From contig DASQVO010000532.1 of the NCBI GenBank assembly GCA_035640715.1, positions 1 to 17,212 of the forward strand: a stretch of DNA of 17,212 nt, in the 5' to 3' direction. Shown here in pieces: positions 6,695 through 14,174 of the stretch (the first letter of the stretch is position 1; every line of letters begins with the position of its first letter). Below the pieces are notes generated by a model that was not told the origin of the DNA, ran no database searches, and saw nothing but the letters and a program-made list of their open reading frames with translations. Both the position numbers and the translations under genes were made by a program. Source of the stretch: DASQVO01 sp035640715 (GTDB lineage Bacteria; Actinomycetota; Actinomycetes; Streptosporangiales; Streptosporangiaceae).

Positions 6695-6823
6695 CCGGCC
6701 AGACTACGGCGCAAACCGGACGCGCCGCTGCCCCCAGACATGTGATCCGTCCCCGTTTCGTCATGATCATGGGTCAAAATCCACGGCATATGCGGAAAAT
6801 AACCAAAGATCATGGAAAATGGG
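6695..6823 (-). promoter_or_regulatory. A/T-rich spacer between holB and the RicT-like gene, with repeated GATCATGG
   Basis: The last 65 bases before the holB stop are strikingly A/T-rich for this genome. GATCATGG occurs at 6765-6772 and 6808-6815, and GGGTCA occurs at 6771-6776 and 6821-6826. A promoter or regulator site for the RicT-like gene is plausible. No clean -35/-10 pair could be fixed. Confidence 0.35.
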
Positions 6824-8143
6824 TCAGCCGGCCGTCAGGGAGATGGTCAATTCCTCGACAGCAAGGAGCGGGGCGACGCTCGCGGCGAGCCGCTCCCGGC
6901 AGCGCATGACCGCCTGAATCCTGCGCAGGGTTGCCTCCGGCCCCGATGATGCCGCCAGTTCCCGCAACTCGTCCTCGTGGTCGGCGTTCGCAAGCTCGAC
7001 CCCGGCGCCTATCTGAATCATGAGCACGTCGCGGTAGAAGCCGGCCAGGTCCAGCAGCGCCCGGTCGAGGCTGTCGCGCTTCAGGCGGGTAGCCCGGGAT
7101 TTCTGCCTGTCTTCCAGGTCCCGCAGCGCGCCAGCCGCCCCGCGGACCGCCTTGGCGACCCCCTTACCCGTCGAGCCCTCGCCGAACGCCTGGCGCAGGG
7201 CCTCCCGCTCCGGCTCGTCGAGTTCATCGGTGACGGCCTGAGCCTCTTCCTCGGCGGTTCGCACCAGGGCCGCCGCGGCGGCTAGCGCCGGCCCGAGAGA
7301 GCTGGCGCGCAGCGGCACGGCGAGCACCTCGTCACGGCGCTTCCGCGCGTCGGGGTCGATGGCGAGCCGGCGGGCACGGCCGATGTGCCCCTGTGCCGCC
7401 CGGGCCGCGGCGAGGGCGCGCGCCGGGTCGATCCTGTCGCGAGACGTCAGGACGCTGGCTACCGCCTCCGATGACGGTATCCGCAGCCTGACCACCCGGC
7501 ATCGCGACCTGATCGTCGTCACCAGATCCTCCGCCGACGGCGCGCAGAGCAGCCACACCGTCCGCGGCGCCGGCTCCTCGATGGCCTTGAGCAGCGCGTT
7601 TGCCGCCTGCTCCGTGCACCGGTCGGCGTCTTCGAACAGCACCACCCGCCAGCGTCCGCCCGAGGGGGCGCCTGCCGCCCGCAGCACCAGGTCCCGGGTC
7701 TGCTTCACGCCGTAGGACAGCCCGTCCGGCTGGACCACCATGAGGTCGGCATGAGTTCCGGCGCGGACCTGGTGGCAGGCCGCACAGTATCCACCCGGGG
7801 GGACGCTCCCCCCAGATCCCCCGGCGGAGCCACCGCAGCCCCCGTCCGGGCACAGCAGCGCCGCGGCGAAGGCCCTGGCCGCTACCGAGCGGCCCGAGCC
7901 GGGCGGCCCGGTGAAGAGCCAGGCGTGAGTCATCCCGCTGGCGGGCGCGCCGGCCAGCACGCGCGCCGCCGCCCGTGCCGCCCGCCGCAGCTGTGCGACG
8001 ACCGCCTCCTGGCCGGTCAGGTCCGCGAAGACACCGTCGGGCTGCCCGGCCTGGGCAGGAGCCGCCAGATCCCGGGCCCCCAGATTCCCGGCCGCCAGGT
8101 CCGTGGCGGCCGGGTGCGCGATATGCGGCTGGCCGTCCGTCAT
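6824..8143 (-). CDS. holB: DNA polymerase III subunit delta' (clamp-loader)
   Basis: This 439-residue AAA+ clamp-loader subunit belongs to the replisome complex that loads the beta sliding clamp. Residues 1-36 are a low-complexity leader, then FADLTGQEAVVAQL starts the AAA+ domain. The degenerate P-loop GPPGSGRS (79-86) has Arg instead of Lys, as is usual for actinobacterial delta'. Zinc-module cysteines are C98, C103, C120 and C123, with a Gly/Ser insertion between them. Walker B-like is VVLFEDAD (167-174), followed by NALLKAIEEP; the sensor-1 SRC is at about 213-215. The C-terminal helical domain follows. The ATG at 8143 overlaps the tmk stop as ATGA, so translation is coupled to tmk. Confidence 0.95.
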   Translation of the reverse strand: MTDGQPHIAHPAATDLAAGNLGARDLAAPAQAGQPDGVFADLTGQEAVVAQLRRAARAAARVLAGAPASGMTHAWLFTGPPGSGRSVAARAFAAALLCPDGGCGGSAGGSGGSVPPGGYCAACHQVRAGTHADLMVVQPDGLSYGVKQTRDLVLRAAGAPSGGRWRVVLFEDADRCTEQAANALLKAIEEPAPRTVWLLCAPSAEDLVTTIRSRCRVVRLRIPSSEAVASVLTSRDRIDPARALAAARAAQGHIGRARRLAIDPDARKRRDEVLAVPLRASSLGPALAAAAALVRTAEEEAQAVTDELDEPEREALRQAFGEGSTGKGVAKAVRGAAGALRDLEDRQKSRATRLKRDSLDRALLDLAGFYRDVLMIQIGAGVELANADHEDELRELAASSGPEATLRRIQAVMRCRERLAASVAPLLAVEELTISLTAG

Positions 8144-10314
8144 CGCTTCTGATCGGTTATCGCGGGGAACGTGCCGGTGGCAGCTTCTGCTGTCGAGGGC
8201 ACGGGGTCGGGCAGCAAGTCGCGGACCCTGTCCTCTATCTCTGCGGTCAGTTCGGCCGCGGGGCGGGTGGCGTCGAGCACGAGATAGCGCTCAGGCTCCG
8301 CCCTGGCCTGGGCCAGGAACCCGGCGCGTACCCGTTCGTGGAACTCCGACGGCTCGGCCTCAAGGCGGTCGGCGGACCGTGCCCGGCGGCCGAGACCCGC
8401 CTGCGGCGGCAAGTCGAGCAGGATCGTCAGGTCCGGGACCAGGCCGCGGGTCGCCCAGCGGCTCAGCCAGGCGACGTCATCGGTCCGCAGGCCCCGCGCG
8501 GCACCTTGGTAGGCGAGCGAGGAGTCGGTGTAGCGGTCGGTGATGACGACCGCACCGCGCGCCAGGGCCGGGGAGATGACAGATGCCACGTGCTCGGCAC
8601 GGTCGGCGGCGTACATGAGGGCCTCGGCACGCGGCGACATCCCCGCGTGCGCGGTGTCGAGCAGCAGCGCACGCAGCCGCATACCGACCTTGGTCGCACC
8701 GGGCTCGCGGGTGGTGACGACGTCGAAGCCCTGCTCACGCAGCCGGATCGCGAGCATCCTGGCCTGTGTCGTCTTGCCGGCGCCCTCCCCGCCCTCAAAC
8801 GCGATGAACAGCCCGCCCCGGTGCGGCTCGTAGCCGTTGGCGTGCGACTGCGCCGCCTTGAACGGCTCTCCCCTGATCGCGGCGAGCAGGTCCTCGAGCA
8901 GCGGAATGCCCTTCCGGTCGTCCATCTGCCGGTAGGCGGTGATACCGAGGACCGCAGCTACCAGCGCGCCGAGCAGGAAGACCACGTTCTGCCCAGCCGA
9001 CGCGTAGACGATGTGGCCGATCTTCAGGTCGCCGGATCCGGTCACGCTGGCGATGAGCTTGGTGATGCCGGTGGACAGGAACCCGGAGGCGGCGATCAGG
9101 AGGAAGAGGATGATCTGGGTGGCCGACTGGAAGAACGCGAACGTCCGCCCCCTGGTGTCGTCATTCACCTCCAGGCCCACGATCGTGAACCCGGTCGAGT
9201 AGGCCATGCCCGCGAACGCGCCGAGGAGCGCGACAAGCAGGGTCACGATGATGAGGTTCGGGATGAGGCCGGCCAGCGCGAGCGGCACCGCCGCGCCGAC
9301 GATCGCCAGGCCGAACAGCCGCTTCCGGCTGAAGTCCTTCAGGAAGCGGGAGGCCGGCACCATCCCGAGCGCGAGCCCGATGAAGATCGCGGCGAAGACG
9401 AGGCCCCATCCCGCGCTCCCGCCGTGCAGCGTGTTGGTGATGTAGGAGTAGCCGAGGCCGACGACCACGCCGGCGGCGGCGAACGCGCCGACCAGGCCGT
9501 AGGTCAGGCCGCGCAGGACCGGGGTGCGGCCGATGAGCCGCCAGCCCTCCCAGATCGACTTGGCCGCCGACGGGACCGAGATCGCGCCGCTGGCCTGCCG
9601 CTTCGGGATCTGGCGGGTGACGAAAATGGCGAACGCGGAGATCGCGTATGAGGCGGCGTTGAAGTACAGCGCCAGATCCACGTTGTTGGTACGGAAGTAC
9701 GGCGAAATCCCGCCGAGAGCCGAGCTGACCAGCGCCAGCACGCTGAACAGGCCGGCCGCCACCGGCGCGGTGCCATAGGTGGTCAGCAGGCTGAGCTGGT
9801 TGGCACGCTCCAGCTTGTCCCGCGGCACCAGGTTCGGGATGGAGGCGTTCGTGGCCGGCGTCCAGAACAACGTGGCGCACCCGGCCAGGAATTTCGCCGT
9901 GTAGATCCAGGTCAGGTTCGGGAAGAACGGGATCGAGAGGAACAGCAGCCCGCGGATCACGTCCCCGACGATCATCGTCATGCGCCGGTCGAGCCGGTCC
10001 GCGATGGCCCCGGCCAGCGGTCCGAGCAGCAGCGCGGGCAGCAGCGTCGCGACCCAGACGCCGCTGACCGCCGCGCTCTGCGCCGCCACCGCCCCGGCCG
10101 TGGACTGCCCTGCCAGGTGCTTCCCGGTCAGGTTGGCCGCGAGCACGGTGAGCGCGAGGATGCTCAGCCAGTCGCCCAGGCTCGACAGGGACAGGGCGAC
10201 CCACAGCCGCCGGAACGGCTTCACCGACAGCACGCCGGTCTTCTTAGGGGGCTTGGGCGATCGCCGCTCCCCGTGGCCGGAGCCGTCGGGATTCGGGGAG
10301 GTGCGGAAGTTCAC
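8140..10314 (-). CDS. tmk: MFS transporter-thymidylate kinase fusion (dTMP kinase)
   Basis: This is a 724-residue two-domain protein. Residues about 30-465 are a major facilitator-type permease with roughly 10-12 membrane segments and the cytosolic loop motif GAIADRLDRR (102-111) after TM2-3. Residues about 500-700 are a complete dTMP kinase: P-loop FEGGEGAGKTT (506-516), TREPG (535-539), the nucleotide-binding DRYTDSSLAYQG (593-604), and a LID region RRARSADRLEAEP. The kinase makes dTDP from dTMP and ATP, an essential step for DNA synthesis. MFS-Tmk fusions are known in actinobacteria; Streptomyces versions are longer. The permease substrate is unknown. The start is GTG 10314 with only a weak ribosome site. 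The gene lies between topA and holB, the usual actinobacterial order. Confidence 0.93.
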   Translation of the reverse strand: MNFRTSPNPDGSGHGERRSPKPPKKTGVLSVKPFRRLWVALSLSSLGDWLSILALTVLAANLTGKHLAGQSTAGAVAAQSAAVSGVWVATLLPALLLGPLAGAIADRLDRRMTMIVGDVIRGLLFLSIPFFPNLTWIYTAKFLAGCATLFWTPATNASIPNLVPRDKLERANQLSLLTTYGTAPVAAGLFSVLALVSSALGGISPYFRTNNVDLALYFNAASYAISAFAIFVTRQIPKRQASGAISVPSAAKSIWEGWRLIGRTPVLRGLTYGLVGAFAAAGVVVGLGYSYITNTLHGGSAGWGLVFAAIFIGLALGMVPASRFLKDFSRKRLFGLAIVGAAVPLALAGLIPNLIIVTLLVALLGAFAGMAYSTGFTIVGLEVNDDTRGRTFAFFQSATQIILFLLIAASGFLSTGITKLIASVTGSGDLKIGHIVYASAGQNVVFLLGALVAAVLGITAYRQMDDRKGIPLLEDLLAAIRGEPFKAAQSHANGYEPHRGGLFIAFEGGEGAGKTTQARMLAIRLREQGFDVVTTREPGATKVGMRLRALLLDTAHAGMSPRAEALMYAADRAEHVASVISPALARGAVVITDRYTDSSLAYQGAARGLRTDDVAWLSRWATRGLVPDLTILLDLPPQAGLGRRARSADRLEAEPSEFHERVRAGFLAQARAEPERYLVLDATRPAAELTAEIEDRVRDLLPDPVPSTAEAATGTFPAITDQKR

Positions 10315-10448
10315 GGCGTTTAGCGTATCGGCAGATCGGCCATGAGGCCTGATCCAGTCCTGGATCGTGATCTCGGCCCGGTGCGCGGGCCACGTCGGCC
10401 CCCGCCTCCGCGTGATCCTGTCCGCGCCGTCATTCGTCCGCCCTCCCT
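10315..10448 (-). other. topA-tmk intergenic spacer
   Basis: This 134-base gap lies in the direction of transcription. A short inverted repeat GATCCAG-TC-CTGGATC occurs near 10350-10365, but its loop is too small for a normal hairpin. No clear terminator, so topA readthrough into tmk is possible. No ORF. Confidence 0.4.
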
Positions 10449-13400
10449 TTATTTCCGCGTCTCTTTGCCGTCCGAACGGGCCGACGCGGCCTTGCCCGCT
10501 GAACGGGCCGACGCGGCCTTGCCCGCTGAACGGGTGGACGCGGCCTTGCCGGCTGAGCGGGCCGACGTGGCCTTCCCCTGGCGCGCGGCCGGGCGGGACG
10601 GGGCCGTGGCCCGCCGCTCAGCCAGTAGTTCGGACGCGCGCTGCGGCGTCAGCGACTCCACATCATCGCCCTTGCGCAAGGAGGCGTTGGTCTCCCCGTC
10701 GGTCACATACGGGCCGAACCGGCCGCTCTTCACCACCATCGGCTTGCCGGTGTCCGGATCCTCACCGAGCTCGCGCAGTGGCGGCGCGGCGGCGCGGATC
10801 CGGCCGCGCGTCTTGGGCTGGGAGAGCAAGTCCTTGGCCTCCGCGAGGGTCAGGGTGAACAGCTGATCCTCGCTCTCGAGCGACCGGCTGTCCGTGCCCT
10901 TCTTGACGTACGGGCCGTACCGCCCGTTCTGCACCGTGACCTGCTCGCCGTCCAGCTCGCCGATCACCCGTGGCAGGCTGAGCAGCTTCAGCGCGTCATC
11001 CAGGGTGACCGTGTCCAGGGACATCGACTTCAGCAGCGAGGCGGTGCGCGGCTTGGCCGACGCCGGCGCGTCGTCACCGAGCACCTCGGTCACGTACGGC
11101 CCGAACCGGCCGGATTTCGCGACGATGGGGCGGCCGGTCGCGGGGTCGTCGCCGAGCACCACGTCCTGGCTCGGCTGGCTGAAGAGCTCTTCCGCCTTTT
11201 CCGGGGTCAGCTCGTCCGGGGCCATGTCCTGGGGCACGTTCACCCGCTGGCCGTCGCGCTCCAGATACGGCCCGTACCTGCCGACCCGGACCGTTATGTC
11301 CGTGCCCTCCAGGGGGAAAGAGCTGACCTCCCGGGGGTCGATGCCGTCGATGTCGCTGACGAGGGACTTCAGGCCGGCATCGCCCGCCGCCGCGGCGGTC
11401 GCTCCCGTGACGCCATCCTGGGCCGCCGCCGCGCCGTCCATGCCGCCCGCGCCGCCCATGCTGCCCGCGCCGTCGGGGCCGAAGTAGAACCGGCGCAGCC
11501 ACGGCACCCGGGCCGCCTCGCCACGGGAGATCTCGTCCAGCACGCCTTCCATCCGCGCGGTGAACTCATAGTCCACGAGCTGACCGAAGTGCCGCTCCAG
11601 CAGCGTGACCACGGCGAAGGCGAGGTACGAGGGCACAAGCGCGGTGCCCTTCTTGAAGACGTAGCCGCGGTCCAGGATCGTGCCGATGATCGACGCGTAC
11701 GTCGACGGCCGGCCAATCTCCCGGTCCTCCAGTTCCTTGACCAGCGATGCCTCGGTGTACCTGGCGGGCGGCCGGGTCGCGTGCTCGGCCGCGGCGAGGC
11801 GCAGCACGTCCAGCGGGTCATTCTCGGCCATCGGCGGCAGCCGGCGCTCGCGGTCGTCGCGGTCGGCGTCCGGGTCGTCGGCCCCTTCCACGTAGGCCTT
11901 GAGGAAGCCGTAGAAGCCGATGATCTTGCCGGACGCGGCGAACTCGGCGTTCTCGCCCGCCGAGGAGGTGCCGGCGATGCGCACCGACACGGACTCACCG
12001 GTGGCGTCCTTCATCTGGGACGCGACCGTGCGCTTCCAGACCAGGTCGTACAGGCGCAGCTCGTCCCGGGACAGGCCGTCCCGTGCGACCTGCTCCGGGG
12101 TGCGGAACCGGTCGCCGGCCGGCCTGATCGCCTCGTGCGCCTCCTGCGCGTTCTTCACCTTGCTGGTGTAGGTGCGCGGGGCGTCCGGGACGTAGGAGTC
12201 GCCGTACAGCTCGCGGGCCTGCTGGCGGGCGGCGTCGATCGCGGTCTGCGACAGCGTGATCGAGTCGGTCCGCATATAGGTGATGTAGCCGTTCTCATAC
12301 AGCCGCTGCGCCACCGACATCGTGTGCTTGGCGGAGAAGCCGAGCTTGCGCGAGGCCTCCTGCTGCAGGGTCGTGGTGCGGAACGGCGCGTACGGGGACC
12401 GGCGGTATGGCTTACGCTCCACCGACCGGACGGTGAAGGCCGCGTTGGCCAGCCGTCCCGCCAGCGCACCCGCTGCGGCGCCGTCGAGGTGCAGGATGCC
12501 GGTCCCGCGCAGCTCCCCAGCCGCGGTGAAGTCGCGGCCCTGCGCGATCCGCTGGCCGTCCAGAGAGACAAGCGTCGCACCGAACGAGGACGGGGTGGCA
12601 CTGTCGGCCCCGCCGCGGTCCTCGTCCGTGGCGCGGGTGCTGAATTCCGCCTCGAGGTCCCAGTACTGGGCGGCGCGGAAGGCGATCCGCTCCCGTTCCC
12701 GGTCGACGACCAGCCGGGTGGCCACCGACTGGACGCGCCCGGCGGACAGGCGCGGCATGACCTTCTTCCACAGCACGGGCGAGACCTCGTACCCGTACAG
12801 GCGGTCGAGCACCCGCCTGGCCTGGTAGGCGTCGACCAAACCCTGGTTCAGGTCACGCGGGTTGGCGACGGCCTGCGCGATCGCCTCGGGCGTGATCTCG
12901 TGGAACACCATCCTGCGGGTGGGGACCTTCGGCTTCAGCTCCTCGATCAGGTGCCAGGCGATGGCCTCGCCCTCGCGGTCCTCATCAGTGGCGAGCAGCA
13001 GCTCGTCGGCGTCCTTCAGCAGCTCCCTGAGCTTGGAGACCTGCTGGCGCTTGTCGTTCGGCACGACGTAGAGCGCCTCGAAGTCGGCGTCCACATTGAC
13101 GCCGAGCCGTGCCCACGGCTCCTTGCGGTACTTGGCGGGAATCTCGGCCGCCTTGTCCGGCATGTCCCTGATATGGCCGATGCTGGACTCGACCACGTAC
13201 CCGTTGCCCAGATAACCCGCGATGGTGCGCGCCTTGGCCGGCGACTCGACAATGACCAACCTGGTGCCGTCACCGTTCCGGCCGGCGGCGCCTCGCACCG
13301 CCCTCCCTCCCGGGGCCGACGGCGACCTGGCACCCGCCGGCCTGGCGGGTCCCCTGCCGGAACCTCTCGACGGCACGGCCGCGGCCGGGCTGGCAGTGGC

Positions 13401-13466
13401 TACGCTGCCGCCTGCGGCCTCTTCCCTCGCCGCCGTATCCTTCGCGGCACCTTTCTTTGCTGGCAC
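10449..13466 (-). CDS. topA: DNA topoisomerase I (type IA)
   Basis: This 1005-residue enzyme relaxes negative supercoils. The frame extends upstream to 13808, but I choose GTG 13464-13466: GGGAAA lies just upstream, the sequence VPAKKGAAK is typical of TopA starts, and upstream codons look non-coding. The TOPRIM domain starts with RLVIVESPAKARTI (about 69-82) and has DEDREGE (161-167). SAGRVQSVATR follows, and the catalytic tyrosine is Y397 in GYITYMRTDS. The C-terminal part has GR(Y/F)GPY(V/L) repeats (VGRYGPYL, SGRFGPYV, NGRYGPYV, SGRFGPYV) in place of zinc fingers, as in actinobacteria. The enzyme ends in a Lys/Ala/Ser/Arg repeat tail known in actinobacterial TopA to help processivity. A long Ala/Pro/Arg-rich N-terminal extension (1-66) precedes the TOPRIM domain. 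Confidence 0.96.
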   Translation of the reverse strand: MPAKKGAAKDTAAREEAAGGSVATASPAAAVPSRGSGRGPARPAGARSPSAPGGRAVRGAAGRNGDGTRLVIVESPAKARTIAGYLGNGYVVESSIGHIRDMPDKAAEIPAKYRKEPWARLGVNVDADFEALYVVPNDKRQQVSKLRELLKDADELLLATDEDREGEAIAWHLIEELKPKVPTRRMVFHEITPEAIAQAVANPRDLNQGLVDAYQARRVLDRLYGYEVSPVLWKKVMPRLSAGRVQSVATRLVVDRERERIAFRAAQYWDLEAEFSTRATDEDRGGADSATPSSFGATLVSLDGQRIAQGRDFTAAGELRGTGILHLDGAAAGALAGRLANAAFTVRSVERKPYRRSPYAPFRTTTLQQEASRKLGFSAKHTMSVAQRLYENGYITYMRTDSITLSQTAIDAARQQARELYGDSYVPDAPRTYTSKVKNAQEAHEAIRPAGDRFRTPEQVARDGLSRDELRLYDLVWKRTVASQMKDATGESVSVRIAGTSSAGENAEFAASGKIIGFYGFLKAYVEGADDPDADRDDRERRLPPMAENDPLDVLRLAAAEHATRPPARYTEASLVKELEDREIGRPSTYASIIGTILDRGYVFKKGTALVPSYLAFAVVTLLERHFGQLVDYEFTARMEGVLDEISRGEAARVPWLRRFYFGPDGAGSMGGAGGMDGAAAAQDGVTGATAAAAGDAGLKSLVSDIDGIDPREVSSFPLEGTDITVRVGRYGPYLERDGQRVNVPQDMAPDELTPEKAEELFSQPSQDVVLGDDPATGRPIVAKSGRFGPYVTEVLGDDAPASAKPRTASLLKSMSLDTVTLDDALKLLSLPRVIGELDGEQVTVQNGRYGPYVKKGTDSRSLESEDQLFTLTLAEAKDLLSQPKTRGRIRAAAPPLRELGEDPDTGKPMVVKSGRFGPYVTDGETNASLRKGDDVESLTPQRASELLAERRATAPSRPAARQGKATSARSAGKAASTRSAGKAASARSAGKAASARSDGKETRK
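10474..10581 (-). repeat. 27-bp tandem repeats encoding the basic tail of topoisomerase I
   Basis: Four head-to-tail 27-bp units start at 10474, 10501, 10528 and 10555. The first two are identical, the third and fourth diverged. Each encodes nine residues of the type SAGKAASAR. In-frame unit number can change by slippage without breaking the protein. Confidence 0.9.
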
Positions 13467-13727
13467 GCTTTCCCAACCTCGCATCCACGCCAGGGCCGCC
13501 CGCACGGCGCCCACACCGGGCGCGCTACCCGGTGTAGCCCGAGACGCCCATCCCTGTCGTAATTTCTCCAACCTCGGATCCAGCCCTAGGTGTTCCCTCC
13601 TGCGCTCGGTCAGGCATCCGGCCGACCGGGCATCCGGCTCCGCGCAGGGTGGCAGACAGGCTGACAGTAGCGGTTTTCTCCTGGACGCCGATTGAATTAC
13701 CGGTGACGTGGAGCACAATAGGAGGTG
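13467..13727. other. Divergent intergenic region, topA / DUF5703-type gene
   Basis: This 261-base region carries the leaders of two divergent genes. It contains the putative plus-strand promoter listed separately. For topA I see a ribosome-site-like GGGAAA but no clear core promoter. The open minus-strand frame through here is not coding-like: it is Cys-rich and irregular, with no family features. Confidence 0.5.
13692..13719 (+). promoter_or_regulatory. Possible promoter of the DUF5703-type gene
   Basis: TTGAAT (13692-13697) and CACAAT (13714-13719) are spaced by 16 bases. Initiation 7-9 bases later would fall on or beside ATG 13728 and give a leaderless mRNA. That would explain why the perfect AGGAGGTGAT lies too close to the start to act as a ribosome site. 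This is inference from spacing only. Confidence 0.3.
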
Positions 13728-13913
13728 ATGGCCGAATACGCATACCTGGTGGTCTACCTGCCGCGCGGAGTCTCGCGCGATGCCGCTCGGCGCATCCTGA
13801 CGGATCACGCGGAGTACGGCGAATGGGAACTGTCGAGACTCCGCCTGAATGCCGATGGCAGCAGGAAGGTTACACTGCGGCGGCGCGTCATACGGGCAGT
13901 CCGCACGCCTTGA
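13728..13913 (+). CDS. Small DUF5703-type conserved actinobacterial protein
   Basis: A 61-residue protein, MAEYAYLVVYL then PRGVSRDAARRILTDHAEYG, then WELSRLRLNADGSRKVTLRRRVI and RAVRTP. It closely matches my memory of DUF5703, a small actinobacteria-specific family of unknown function. It is a compact alpha/beta-looking protein with a basic C-terminus and no signal peptide or membrane helix. ATG 13728 matches the family's start. An AGGAGG lies only two bases before the ATG, and a GTG three bases upstream is in frame. It is divergent from topA and convergent with the chaplin genes. The function cannot be given. Confidence 0.82.
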   Translation: MAEYAYLVVYLPRGVSRDAARRILTDHAEYGEWELSRLRLNADGSRKVTLRRRVIRAVRTP

Positions 13914-14120
13914 GCGCGGACACCCGGGGCCGTGGATTCCCAGCGCCCGCAGCCCGCCGCCGGAGTTCCGCCCCAGCGCGGGAGTGCCCGGACAGGGCGC
14001 CCGGGAAAACAGGCTGTCCCAGGTCTGCCGCCATGGCGGGCAGTTTCGTTGTTACCGCCCACGACGTCCGGGTTCCGGGTGTGCCGGTTACGGCTGCCGG
14101 ACCGGTATGACCGGCGCCGC

Positions 14121-14155
14121 GGCGCCCGGGCCGGCGAAACACCGGCCCGGGCGCC
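14121..14155. terminator. Perfect 14-bp terminator hairpin after the chaplin operon
   Basis: GGCGCCCGGGCCGG (14121-14134) pairs perfectly with 14142-14155 around the 7-base loop CGAAACA. It lies 20 bases past the stop of the five-domain chaplin gene on the minus strand and also faces the DUF5703-type gene, so it likely serves both. There is no T-run. Confidence 0.8.
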
Positions 14156-14174
14156 ACGGCCATTGCGTCAGGGC

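Noticed and set aside
5879..6745. Plus-strand frame of 288 codons opposite the RicT-like gene
   Set aside because: The minus strand carries the PSP1 cysteine motifs. The plus frame has no recognisable features.
7975..9651. Long plus-strand frame (558 codons) opposite holB and tmk
   Set aside because: It is antisense to two well-identified genes. Arg/Gly/Asp-rich composition is typical of antisense frames in GC-rich DNA, with no domain.
10474..10581. Regular repeats considered as a CRISPR array
   Set aside because: The units are contiguous 27-mers with no spacers and encode the basic TopA tail in frame.
11589..13562. Long plus-strand frame (657 codons) opposite topA
   Set aside because: Antisense shadow of topoisomerase I. 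No motifs, and all conserved TopA residues are on the other strand.
13467..13808. Upstream extension of the topA reading frame
   Set aside because: It adds 114 Cys/Arg-rich residues without family resemblance and overlaps the divergent small gene. GTG 13466 is a better start.
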